Source: OLB6 sp964620125 (lineage in GTDB: Bacteria > Bacteroidota > Ignavibacteria > Kapaibacteriales > Kapaibacteriaceae). From it: a stretch of DNA of 64,000 nucleotides. How positions within the stretch are numbered: the stretch's first letter is position 1; each line of letters begins with the position of its first letter. This document shows positions 1-8,036 of this stretch, piece after piece. Location: contig CAZUGQ010000008.1 of the NCBI GenBank assembly GCA_964620125.1, positions 1 to 64,000 of the forward strand. The letters are read 5' to 3'. Both the position numbers and the translations under genes were made by a program. The notes beneath the pieces were generated by a model. The model made no database searches, was not told the DNA's origin, and saw nothing but the letters and a program-made list of their open reading frames with translations.

Positions 1-101
1 CAGTGGATCTTGTTGCAAATCGTGTGGCCAGCGGTACCTACACCGTGGTTGCTACCGTGGATGGATTTGCCGCCACTGTGCCGGTAACTATTGTTCGCTA
101 A
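1..101 (+). CDS. C-terminal end of a T9SS-exported protein (partial)
   Basis: Only the last 32 codons are inside the window, in the frame starting at base 3 and ending with TAA at 99-101. The translated tail contains ASGTYTVVATVDGF and ends VTIVR. This is the shape of the type A C-terminal sorting domain of type IX secretion cargo: a short Ser/Gly-Thr-Tyr strand, then a last beta strand ending just before the stop. The tail of the gene ending at 10109 (LASGSYLLVIEQNG, ending LNVLR) is the same kind of sequence. The protein is therefore probably exported across the outer membrane by T9SS. Its catalytic or binding part lies outside the window. Confidence 0.6.
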   Translation, partial: VDLVANRVASGTYTVVATVDGFAATVPVTIVR

Positions 102-152
102 TTAGAACCAAAGCCCCCCTGCCATAAGCATCTGGGGCAGATAGATGAACAG

Positions 153-189
153 CCGCCTCCGGGAAAACCCCGGAGGCGGTTGTTGTTTG
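153..189 (+). terminator. Rho-independent terminator
   Basis: An 11-bp perfect stem pairs 153-163 with 169-179 around a 5-nt loop and is followed by the T-rich stretch TTGTTGTTT. It closes the transcription unit of the partial gene to its left and separates it from lnt. Confidence 0.85.
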
Positions 190-192
190 CGG

Positions 193-200
193 TAGATTTG
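193..200 (+). promoter_or_regulatory. Bacteroidota-type -7 box (TAGATTTG) before lnt
   Basis: TAGATTTG is a full match to the Bacteroidota -7 consensus TAnnTTTG and ends 4 nt before the lnt ATG. A TSS at the usual distance would fall on or next to the ATG, giving a leaderless or nearly leaderless mRNA. No convincing -33 TTTG is visible at the usual distance, because that position lies in the terminator stem. Confidence 0.45.
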
Positions 201-204
201 AAAC

Positions 205-1842
205 ATGCGAAGACCGCTGGAAGCTACCATCAGTAGTGGAGTGCTCCTGGTTGTGGCCTACCAGTTTGCCGGGCCACTGGCATTCGTAGCATACGTGCCG
301 CTACTGTTCGTGCTCGCACAGCGTGCCAACGATTTGCGTCGGTGGTCTGTGATCGGTCTCGTGTACCTCTGCACCTTTCTGTACCATGCTGGAACAAACT
401 GGTGGATTTGTTCCTGGCAGGAGCGAACCGATCCCTTCCTGTTTGCGAGCGGCATTGCGTTGGCAGTTGTTCATCCAATGTTTCTCTCAGTTCCCTTTGT
501 TGTCCTTGCGTCCATTCGCCGAAGGCTTGGCTACCGATGGATGCTCCTGATTGCCCCACTTGCCATCACCGGATTTGAATGGCTGCACGGACAAACCGAC
601 GCCTCGTACCCGTGGCTGACCAGTGGATACATGCTTGTTCATACTCCGTGGGGGCAGTTAGCCGAACTCGTTGGCGTGTATGGCCTCACATTCCTGATCG
701 CCGTTGTGAACGCAGTGCTTGCTTTGTGGTTCATTGAAGGCAAGGCGGTTCGTACTGCACGTGCCATGCTTGCTTCGGTTGTTGGTGCATTAATTGTTCT
801 CGCTCTGCTCGGCTTGTGGCTGGAATCAAGGGCAGGCCAGAATGATACGAGGGCGGCAGCACACACCGTGGTTATCATTCAGCCGAATGAAGATCCATGG
901 GATAAGTGGACGGATGCACGAATGCAAGTTGCCGTCCTGCGCTCTATTACCGACAGTGTACGAGCCACTGGCGTTCCCCCCCACGCCCTGTACGTATGGC
1001 CCGAAACGGCAATCCCGTATTCGATTCGCAGGCCAGTGTATGCATCGGATTTTGCCGAATTCAACAAGTGGGTTGACACATCCATGATCAACCTTCTTAC
1101 TGGGTATGCAGACTGGTATGATTATCCCATAGGCACGGCTCCCCCTTCTGCGCGCCAGTATGCATCAAACGAAGCAGGAAGGTATGATGTGTTTAATGCT
1201 GCCATGCTGCTAAGGCACAACAGCAACCCTTTCTCTCCAATCGCGGTACACAGGAAAACAAGGCTAACACCTTTTGCAGAACGACTACCCTTTGCCGATC
1301 AACTCACTTTTGCTATGAGCTGGATAGAATGGGGTGTTGGCATATCTGCCTGGGGTAAGGGATCAACATTCAGCCCGCTGGAACTGGATAGTAGTGCCCG
1401 CATCGGTGTTATCATCTGCATCGAGTCTATCTACCCCGAAGTATCTCGCACTCTAGTTGCGAATGGGGCAACCATGTTAAGCGTTATCACAAACGACGCC
1501 TGGTACAACGGAACGTGGGGTCCACAGCAACACTTCGACATTGCCCGCATGCGTGCCATTGAAACTCGGCGAACGATCATTCGATGTGCCAACTCTGGCA
1601 TTAGTGGCGTTATCCTACCCAGCGGCGAGAGCGTAGCCACGGACTTACGGCCAATGATGAAGGGGGCTATGGTTGCATCTGTACAACCCCGACGAGATGT
1701 AACCCTGTATGTACGATTCGGCGACGTCTTGCCACCTGTGGCACTCATCCTTACACTGATCGCAGTGATCTCAGCACGATTTCAATTCGTGATTCGTAAC
1801 ATGCGGCCCGTTTTTGATCAAGACCTTCAAGACATGACATGA
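205..1842 (+). CDS. lnt: Apolipoprotein N-acyltransferase
   Basis: Lnt adds the third (N-linked) acyl chain to the N-terminal Cys of lipoproteins at the inner membrane. The 545-residue length is typical. The first ~215 residues are a run of hydrophobic helices, followed by a periplasmic nitrilase-fold (CN-hydrolase) domain and a C-terminal membrane helix. The catalytic triad can be read directly: Glu267 in YVWPETAIP, Lys351 in HRKTRLTPFAE and Cys405 in IGVIICIESIYPE. The stop overlaps the start of the next gene by 4 nt, suggesting coupling to the M16 peptidase pair. Lipoprotein genes elsewhere in the window (26645, 32783, 44643) would supply substrates. Confidence 0.93.
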   Translation: MRRPLEATISSGVLLVVAYQFAGPLAFVAYVPLLFVLAQRANDLRRWSVIGLVYLCTFLYHAGTNWWICSWQERTDPFLFASGIALAVVHPMFLSVPFVVLASIRRRLGYRWMLLIAPLAITGFEWLHGQTDASYPWLTSGYMLVHTPWGQLAELVGVYGLTFLIAVVNAVLALWFIEGKAVRTARAMLASVVGALIVLALLGLWLESRAGQNDTRAAAHTVVIIQPNEDPWDKWTDARMQVAVLRSITDSVRATGVPPHALYVWPETAIPYSIRRPVYASDFAEFNKWVDTSMINLLTGYADWYDYPIGTAPPSARQYASNEAGRYDVFNAAMLLRHNSNPFSPIAVHRKTRLTPFAERLPFADQLTFAMSWIEWGVGISAWGKGSTFSPLELDSSARIGVIICIESIYPEVSRTLVANGATMLSVITNDAWYNGTWGPQQHFDIARMRAIETRRTIIRCANSGISGVILPSGESVATDLRPMMKGAMVASVQPRRDVTLYVRFGDVLPPVALILTLIAVISARFQFVIRNMRPVFDQDLQDMT

Positions 1843-3173
1843 AACACCTCCTCAGCGGTGTCATGGTGCTCAGCCTTCTGTGTATTCATGCCACCGTTTC
1901 TGTCCACGCGCAGTTGAAGCCCCTTCAATTCAAGGAATACGATCTTCCGAATGGACTGCACGTTATACTCCATGAAGACCACCGAGCTCCCGTTGTGGCC
2001 ACCGTTGTGCATTACAAGGTAGGTTCACGGGATGAGGAAGCACAAAGGACTGGCTTTGCGCACTTCTTCGAACACCTCATGTTCGAAGGAACAGACAAGA
2101 TCGAACGTGGAACAATCGACAAGCTTATCAACGGTGCCGGAGGGCAGCTTAACGCATATACGAGCACTGATGAAACGGTATACCACTTCGTTGTCCCCTC
2201 TAATGAGTTCAGGCTTCCGCTATGGATCGAAGCACAGCGAATGAGAAAGCTGGTGGTGAATCAGGTGGGAGTTGAAACACAGCGAGGTGTGGTTAAGGAA
2301 GAGCGAAAGAATCGGTACGACAATGCGCCATACGGCGGTTGGCAAGAATCCTCTCGTGCATTGCTCTTTGCAGGAACACCGTATGCGTGGTCACCGATTG
2401 GATCATCACAGCATATTGACAGTGCGATGATATCGGAATTCGTGGATTTCTATAACCGATTCTATCAGCCCAACAACGCAGTGCTGGTAGTTGCTGGAGA
2501 CTTCGATGAAGCAGTGGCACGAGAAACCATCAACGCATACTTCGGTGGATATGCCAAGGCACCAGAACCGCCACGGCCAAACATGACGAGCTTCAAACCT
2601 CTCCAGGCTGTGCATCGGGATACCATCATGGACAAGAAGGCACAGTTGCCTGGTGTGTTTATGTCTTTCGTGGGTGTTGACCTTAAACAGGAAGACGCAT
2701 ACGCAATGGAGATTCTTACCACCATCCTATCGGATGGCGAGAGCTCCCGTTTGTATCGGGAGGTTGTTGACAGTCAGCGCGTGGCAGTTCAGGTGTCAAG
2801 TTTCCACATTGCTCAGGAATACGGTGGTATGGCGTCGGTTATCGGCATCGTGAGTCCGGGCAAGAGCACCGAGGATGCCGAACGAGCCATTTGGGCAACT
2901 CTGCGCAGCGTGATGGATAACGGCGTTACTGCAGCCGAGTTGGAAAAAGCTCGGAACATTGCGGAGTCAAGAACCGTGGGAAGTCTTGCAGACATGCGTA
3001 GCAAGGCGATGGCGCTCGGTTCGAACCATCGATACTATGGCAGGGCAGCGCGCACAAACGAGGAACTTGAACACTATCAGAAGGTGAAGCCTGCCGATGT
3101 GCAACGTGTAGCGAAGAAAGTGTTTGGAGCAAGTGGCTATGTAGTGCTTACCTATCTACCGGTGAAAGGATGA
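1839..3173 (+). CDS. M16 zinc peptidase, catalytic subunit
   Basis: A secreted or periplasmic insulinase/processing-peptidase family protein of 444 residues. A signal peptide (MKHLLSGVMVLSLLCIHATVS, cut near VHA-Q) precedes the M16 domain. The inverted zinc motif is FAHFFEHLMFEGT, with His75, Glu78 and His79. The distal Glu ligand is probably in VVKEER near residue 155. A second M16 half without the motif occupies roughly residues 200-440. It overlaps lnt upstream and the next M16 gene downstream by 4 nt each, the usual arrangement for a two-subunit M16B peptidase. The natural substrate cannot be read from the sequence. Confidence 0.9.
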   Translation: MKHLLSGVMVLSLLCIHATVSVHAQLKPLQFKEYDLPNGLHVILHEDHRAPVVATVVHYKVGSRDEEAQRTGFAHFFEHLMFEGTDKIERGTIDKLINGAGGQLNAYTSTDETVYHFVVPSNEFRLPLWIEAQRMRKLVVNQVGVETQRGVVKEERKNRYDNAPYGGWQESSRALLFAGTPYAWSPIGSSQHIDSAMISEFVDFYNRFYQPNNAVLVVAGDFDEAVARETINAYFGGYAKAPEPPRPNMTSFKPLQAVHRDTIMDKKAQLPGVFMSFVGVDLKQEDAYAMEILTTILSDGESSRLYREVVDSQRVAVQVSSFHIAQEYGGMASVIGIVSPGKSTEDAERAIWATLRSVMDNGVTAAELEKARNIAESRTVGSLADMRSKAMALGSNHRYYGRAARTNEELEHYQKVKPADVQRVAKKVFGASGYVVLTYLPVKG

Positions 3174-5284
3174 CGATGAGACCAACCATGAATCACCGGT
3201 TTGTTGCTGTGCTGCTCATGCTTGCGTTAGCTTCCGCAGCACGTTCACAGAACACAGAGGCAGTAGACAAGCCCAATCTTGATGTTCGTCCAAGCCCCCT
3301 TCCATCAACAACGTTTCAGTTCCCCGCCTTTGGTGAGTTCACACTTTCGAATGGACTCCATGTGTATGTGGTTGAGGATCATAGTCTGCCACGGATCACC
3401 ATGTCTATGATCATCAAGACCGGAGATGCCTATGACCCCAGCGGCAAGGAGGGAGTAGCAGCAATGACGGCCGACATGTTGCTGAAGGGGGTTCAGGGTA
3501 AGAGTGCACAACAGATTGCTGAAGCCTTAGATGGTGTTGGTGCATCATTCAGCACGGAATCCGCAGGAGAAAGCACAATCCTAAACGGAGCAGTGCTTCG
3601 CAAGCATGCCGATGTGCTCTTCTCGGTGCTTGGATCTGCATTAACTACGGCAACGTTTCCCGAAGATGAATTCCAGAAGCTTCGTGACCAATATCTAGCT
3701 TCTGTTGCCAGCCGCAAAGGACGTTCCGGGGAAATCGCAACAGCACTGTCTCGCAAAGTGGTGTATGGTTTTGATCACCCATTGGCACGGCACCAAACGG
3801 AGAGCTCGCTGTCGTCAATTCAGGTGTCTGACCTGAAGACATTCTACTCTACATGGTACAAACCAAACATTGCATCCATTGCGGTGGTTGGTGATGTTAC
3901 CACTAACGAAGTACGAAAGCTCCTTGAGAAACACATCAAAGGATGGGCAAAAGCCGAAACCCCAACGGTGACTATGCCCGACCAAAAGCCAGCGGAGGCA
4001 GGCGTGCACTTTGTAGCGCGTAATGGAAGTGTTCAGAGCTCCATCATCGTGTGTGCTCCTGCACCGTCCATCACCTCCGATGATTGGCCGGCAGTAAACC
4101 TTATGGCCTCGCACATTGGTTCGGGATTTGGCAGTCTTCTGTTCTCGACTCTCCGCGAAACGTATTCATACACGTATTCACCATTCGGGTTTGTGACCAG
4201 AGGCAACAGATACAATCGAATTGGTGTTGGTGCCGACGTTCGCACGTCAGTAACGGACTCTGCGTTGAACGTTATCCTAAGAGAAATCAATTCTCTTGTT
4301 CAGGAAGGTCCCGATCCCGACGCCTTCGCTCGGAGAAAAGCATTTGCCGTTGGCCAGTATCGACTTTCGTACGAGGACGCATCCAACGTAGCCTCGTACC
4401 TGCAAAGTGCATGGTTATATGGCATGCCAGTGGAGTGGGTATCCAACTGGACGGATAGGATGGAGGCCGTTGGTCCGGGACAGATACAGGATGTAGCACG
4501 TACCTATATGAACATGTTCAGAATGCGATATGTGGTGGTAGGTGATGCAACGGTGAAAAACGTTCTTGAGTCGTTCGGCCCAATTCATGAGTATGACCTG
4601 AACTTGTCGCCGGTAACTGCCGCAGAGTTCGTAGACGTTGGAATGTCTGCACAGGACGTAGTTGATCGATATCGAAATGCCATCGGAGGACCAGCAGTCG
4701 AAAAGGTGAGTACCGTTCACATGTACGGGCCGGCTACCATGACCTATCAGGGTACGCCATTGAAGGGTATGATTACGAGAAAGTTCATGGAGCCAAACAA
4801 GGAAACGTCAGAACTGGAACTCGGCATGATGCAGCAAGAGCAGTGGGTTGATGGAACGAAGGCGTGGATATCGCTTAATCATGGTTCTGCAACCGAAGCT
4901 GATGCAAGCGAAAGAAAGCGGATGATTGCAGAAGCCACCGCATTCCCAGTGCTGCGTTGGGTGGACAGAGGCTATCAGCTTACTGTAAAGGGTAAGCGCG
5001 ATGGTATGGTTGTGGTGGATGCTGTCTCTCCCGTTGGCCGCAAGGAACGACATTTCTTTGATGCTACATCATGGCTGTTGGTTCGGTCGGAAAAAGAAGA
5101 ACAAACTCCGCAGGGACCTATTACCATCGTAGAAAAGTTCAGTGACTACAAGCCAGTGAAAGGCGTTCTCTTCCCTCATGCGGCTTCGGTTGAAAGCTCC
5201 GTGTATAGCATGACGTACACCTACACCATCGTGGTAAATGAAGGTGTGCTTGATGCTGACTTTATTCCGCAGGCAAAGCAGTAG
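3170..5284 (+). CDS. M16 peptidase-like partner subunit without zinc motif, with C-terminal extension
   Basis: A 704-residue secreted protein with an N-terminal signal sequence (hydrophobic stretch FVAVLLMLALASAARS). Residues ~50-480 align by pattern to M16 domains (FTLSNGLHVYVVEDHSLPR), but where HxxEH should be the sequence reads EGVAAMTADMLLKGV, so zinc catalysis is lost. Such subunits normally pair with an active M16 protein and contribute Arg/Tyr substrate-binding residues; the upstream gene is the evident partner. Residues ~490-704 form an extra beta-rich domain that resembles LolA/LolB-type or outer-membrane lipoprotein-sorting folds; that resemblance is inference. It overlaps the upstream gene by 4 nt and is probably co-translated with it. 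Confidence 0.87.
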   Translation: MTMRPTMNHRFVAVLLMLALASAARSQNTEAVDKPNLDVRPSPLPSTTFQFPAFGEFTLSNGLHVYVVEDHSLPRITMSMIIKTGDAYDPSGKEGVAAMTADMLLKGVQGKSAQQIAEALDGVGASFSTESAGESTILNGAVLRKHADVLFSVLGSALTTATFPEDEFQKLRDQYLASVASRKGRSGEIATALSRKVVYGFDHPLARHQTESSLSSIQVSDLKTFYSTWYKPNIASIAVVGDVTTNEVRKLLEKHIKGWAKAETPTVTMPDQKPAEAGVHFVARNGSVQSSIIVCAPAPSITSDDWPAVNLMASHIGSGFGSLLFSTLRETYSYTYSPFGFVTRGNRYNRIGVGADVRTSVTDSALNVILREINSLVQEGPDPDAFARRKAFAVGQYRLSYEDASNVASYLQSAWLYGMPVEWVSNWTDRMEAVGPGQIQDVARTYMNMFRMRYVVVGDATVKNVLESFGPIHEYDLNLSPVTAAEFVDVGMSAQDVVDRYRNAIGGPAVEKVSTVHMYGPATMTYQGTPLKGMITRKFMEPNKETSELELGMMQQEQWVDGTKAWISLNHGSATEADASERKRMIAEATAFPVLRWVDRGYQLTVKGKRDGMVVVDAVSPVGRKERHFFDATSWLLVRSEKEEQTPQGPITIVEKFSDYKPVKGVLFPHAASVESSVYSMTYTYTIVVNEGVLDADFIPQAKQ

Positions 5285-5292
5285 CCGATACC

Positions 5293-5988
5293 GTGCCTAT
5301 TGCAGATACACTGCGCATGATGTGGATGGCCTTGGTGTTGCCTACTCAGGCGAGACTGCAGGCGTCGGCGTCCACCCTGGCATCGTTTGCACTGGCTGTG
5401 TTTATACTAACCTTTGCAAACACAGCCACAGGCCTTTGGGAGAGTGGCAGACCCAACCTCACACGTCAGCTGGCCGTTGCGGAGATGCCTGTGCCGAAGG
5501 CATCGGGCGACGTTGATCTTAGTCTGCCACAGCGTGCATTCACAGCTCACCTTGGCGTTACACTGGTAAGAGTGGTGGTTTCGCTGCTGTTCATGAGTGC
5601 TCTTGCATACGCATTGACCAGGTTTCTTACCGATCAGCAATTCTCATTTGGGATTGTGCTGACTGCAGTTTCGAGCACATGTTTGATTGACGCAATTCGC
5701 ATTGTGGTGTATGCCGCAGCACATGTGCTCACGGATTCCATGCGTTGGGGATTGCATGCGGGAGTGTTCGTGGATCCTTCGCAGCATCAGTTTCTGTTTG
5801 CGTGGCTACATCGCATTGACCTTGTTACCTGGTGGCAGTATGTAGTCATGGCCATGGTTGTGTGTACTAGTGCAGGACTACACTACCGATTTGGTATCGT
5901 AGTTGGATCCGTCGTGTTCCTGATCACCGTGATTTTGGCAGGGGGCTTTGCCTTCGTAGGCTGGCTGATGCAGTTGGCCATAACATAG
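5293..5988 (+). CDS. Yip1-like integral membrane protein
   Basis: A 231-residue membrane protein starting at GTG 5293, 8 nt after the M16 pair; an ATG at 5320 is the alternative start. Hydrophobic segments lie near residues 28-43, 88-113, 120-142, 183-198 and 203-228, with a polar loop between the first two. The spacing of about five helices resembles the Yip1 family of bacterial membrane proteins, but there is no diagnostic catalytic motif. The function is unknown. It is probably the last gene of the lnt-M16 transcription unit. Confidence 0.6.
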   Translation: MPIADTLRMMWMALVLPTQARLQASASTLASFALAVFILTFANTATGLWESGRPNLTRQLAVAEMPVPKASGDVDLSLPQRAFTAHLGVTLVRVVVSLLFMSALAYALTRFLTDQQFSFGIVLTAVSSTCLIDAIRIVVYAAAHVLTDSMRWGLHAGVFVDPSQHQFLFAWLHRIDLVTWWQYVVMAMVVCTSAGLHYRFGIVVGSVVFLITVILAGGFAFVGWLMQLAIT

Positions 5989-6058
5989 TCCACATATCGA
6001 TCGTGGAGCCGTGTAACCGATTCACGGAAGGGCGTGTCAAGTCCATCAAGTACACGCC

Positions 6059-6637
6059 ATGCGCACTGCACCATCATCTGGCCCCCGACACCTAACTGAC
6101 GAGCAACTTGCCACAGTGGTAGATGCCTTCCGCCGAGGTGACCGTGCCGCCTTTCGGGCCATCTATAACCTGTACGAACACAACATCTACCGATTCTGTA
6201 GGCATTTGATTGGCGACGAAACCATTGCGTGTGACGCCTTTCAGGAAACATTCGTTCGGATGTACGAGCATCGCGCGGAGTTGCGCACAAACAACCTTCA
6301 GAGTTGGCTGTTCAGCATTGCGCGAAGGGTATGCCTGAACATCATGCGCACGAAGAGAAGTCAGCACGAAACATTTGACGAAGCCTACCATTCCATCTCC
6401 GATCAGTTGCCCGGTGACGTATTGCTCCGTGAGCATCTTGATCGAGCGATGGCATTGCTGTCCGTACCCCTTAGAGAAGCACTCATATTACGCGACGTAG
6501 AGGGACACAGCTACCACGAGATCGCAGACATTGTTGGCATCGACCTATCGCTAGCCAAGGTGCGGGTATATCGGGCTCGACTACACATGAGGAAACTTCT
6601 GATGCCAATTGTTGCGGAACGTCAAAGGCAGCCATGA
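6059..6637 (+). CDS. ECF-family RNA polymerase sigma factor
   Basis: A 192-residue group 4 (ECF) sigma factor. Region 2 covers about residues 25-95, with the core-binding and -10 recognition helices DAFQETFVRMYEHRAEL and NLQSWLFSIARRVCLN. Region 4 covers about 130-185, with the helix-turn-helix YHEIADIVGIDLSLAKVRV. There is no region 1 or 3, as expected for ECF factors. The next gene begins inside the last 4 nt and encodes an anti-sigma-like membrane protein, the classic partner arrangement, so the two probably form a cell-envelope signalling switch. Target promoters cannot be read here. Confidence 0.93.
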   Translation: MRTAPSSGPRHLTDEQLATVVDAFRRGDRAAFRAIYNLYEHNIYRFCRHLIGDETIACDAFQETFVRMYEHRAELRTNNLQSWLFSIARRVCLNIMRTKRSQHETFDEAYHSISDQLPGDVLLREHLDRAMALLSVPLREALILRDVEGHSYHEIADIVGIDLSLAKVRVYRARLHMRKLLMPIVAERQRQP

Positions 6638-7917
6638 TTCTGGAACATCTCATTAACGGATATCTGGAAGGTGAGCTCAGCGAAGAGCAGGATAGAGAAC
6701 TGCGTTCGATGCTTGGTGCCGACCCTGCCGCGCGCGAGGCATTTGATGCAGCAGTCATCATACACATTGCGCTGCGCTGTGAGGATGACACACAGGTACC
6801 CGCTCATGCTCGGACCACCGTATTCGATGCAATTGACGCCCTGGCTGCACACGATGATCACATCCAGTCTCGGTATGGTTCGCAACCACGCCGTTCTGAC
6901 GCTCTGCGCAGGCTGCCGGCACTGGTAGCGGCCCTCATGCTCATCGTGCTCGTGCCAATCGCCGAGCAAGAGCCATTTGCTGTGAACAGCGATCGGAACT
7001 ACACGGTGACAACCACTGAAAAAGGTCAGCAAGAAGTATCTGCGCACGCTGCTGGCAGGATGGCATCGCAGAAGGGTACTACACAGACCACTACGGTGTT
7101 AAGCACCAGCAGCGCTTCTGTGGCCTTGAATCACGATCATGATGCTACTGAAGAAACATCAACAACCGGTTCAGATCATCAGTTGTCCCGGGTGCCTGAT
7201 GAAGGTAATGATGCACAACCGCGGGTAGCCACGCCTAGCCTTTCCAGTGTATTCGGAAGCCTCGGCGGTGGTGGTATAGCGGTGGGTACGGCAACGCCAG
7301 AAGAATCACGACCAAGTCTGCCAGAGCCCCCTACAACTCAGGTAACAGTATCCACGGCGTTTGCTACAGGTCTCACATCATCTGTGGAAGGTGCCGAGGC
7401 TGTGAGATTTATTGCAGCGAGCATCGGATACGGCTTGGGTGATGACGATGTGTTGGGTATGGAAGTTGGAGCCACACAGTATTCTGTTCAACGCAGTGGG
7501 ATGGTGCTGAGCATGATGGGCAGTGGCAGTTCCATGACTGCAACGGAGCCACCATCTGGCCACGGATCCAATGGCAAATTGAGTTCGCCCGATCGGCAGG
7601 CTCAGCGTTATGCCAGCGACAGCATCACCTACCGCCTGGAAGAAAGCCAGGTGTGGGGGAGTGCGTTTTATGAGAGAAAGCTATTTGCACTGCGGGATGT
7701 TTCCCTTCGAAGCAGAATTGGTGCTGGAGTTGGCGAGGATGGCTTGATTGGATATGGTAGGCTTACCGGTGAATGGCACTTCGGAGCATTCTCGTTGATT
7801 ATGGGAGCCGAGCTTCGGGGTATGCAGTTCCGCACAGGAAGTGAATCCGGTTCGAGCAGTGCTACATCGTTTGGATCGGTTGTAACAGCCCTTACCGGAC
7901 TCTACGTGCGATTCTGA
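6634..7917 (+). CDS. Anti-sigma-like membrane protein with large extracytoplasmic barrel-like domain
   Basis: A 427-residue protein translationally coupled to the ECF sigma gene. Residues 1-70 (HLINGYLEGELSEEQDRELR) are an acidic helical domain of the kind that binds ECF factors, without the HxxxCxxC zinc motif. One membrane helix follows at ~90-110 (LPALVAALMLIVLVP). A low-complexity Ser/Thr/Gly-rich linker spans ~115-240. Residues ~245-427 alternate in short beta strands with aromatic girdles (AASIGYGLG, GRLTGEWHFGAFSLIMGAEL) and end GLYVRF, like an outer-membrane barrel. An anti-sigma head joined to a barrel-like tail is unusual. The role (negative regulator of the sigma factor) is inferred from position and the N-domain. 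Confidence 0.7.
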   Translation: MILEHLINGYLEGELSEEQDRELRSMLGADPAAREAFDAAVIIHIALRCEDDTQVPAHARTTVFDAIDALAAHDDHIQSRYGSQPRRSDALRRLPALVAALMLIVLVPIAEQEPFAVNSDRNYTVTTTEKGQQEVSAHAAGRMASQKGTTQTTTVLSTSSASVALNHDHDATEETSTTGSDHQLSRVPDEGNDAQPRVATPSLSSVFGSLGGGGIAVGTATPEESRPSLPEPPTTQVTVSTAFATGLTSSVEGAEAVRFIAASIGYGLGDDDVLGMEVGATQYSVQRSGMVLSMMGSGSSMTATEPPSGHGSNGKLSSPDRQAQRYASDSITYRLEESQVWGSAFYERKLFALRDVSLRSRIGAGVGEDGLIGYGRLTGEWHFGAFSLIMGAELRGMQFRTGSESGSSSATSFGSVVTALTGLYVRF

Positions 7918-8023
7918 TCGTAACAGAATGGAACGTTGGCAAGTCTGCCTTCACCCGGCTAAAGTGCGGGAATGACTACACTTCAAATTGTATATTGTGC
8001 CCCTTCGAAATCGATAGGGGAAC

Positions 8024-8028
8024 CAGGA
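8024..8028 (+). promoter_or_regulatory. Ribosome binding site deciding the start at ATG 8037
   Basis: AGGAG lies 8 nt before ATG 8037. A longer reading from TTG 7995 is possible but would put 14 charged residues before an otherwise well-formed signal peptide, so ATG 8037 is preferred. Confidence 0.65.
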
Positions 8029-8036
8029 GAGCACGT

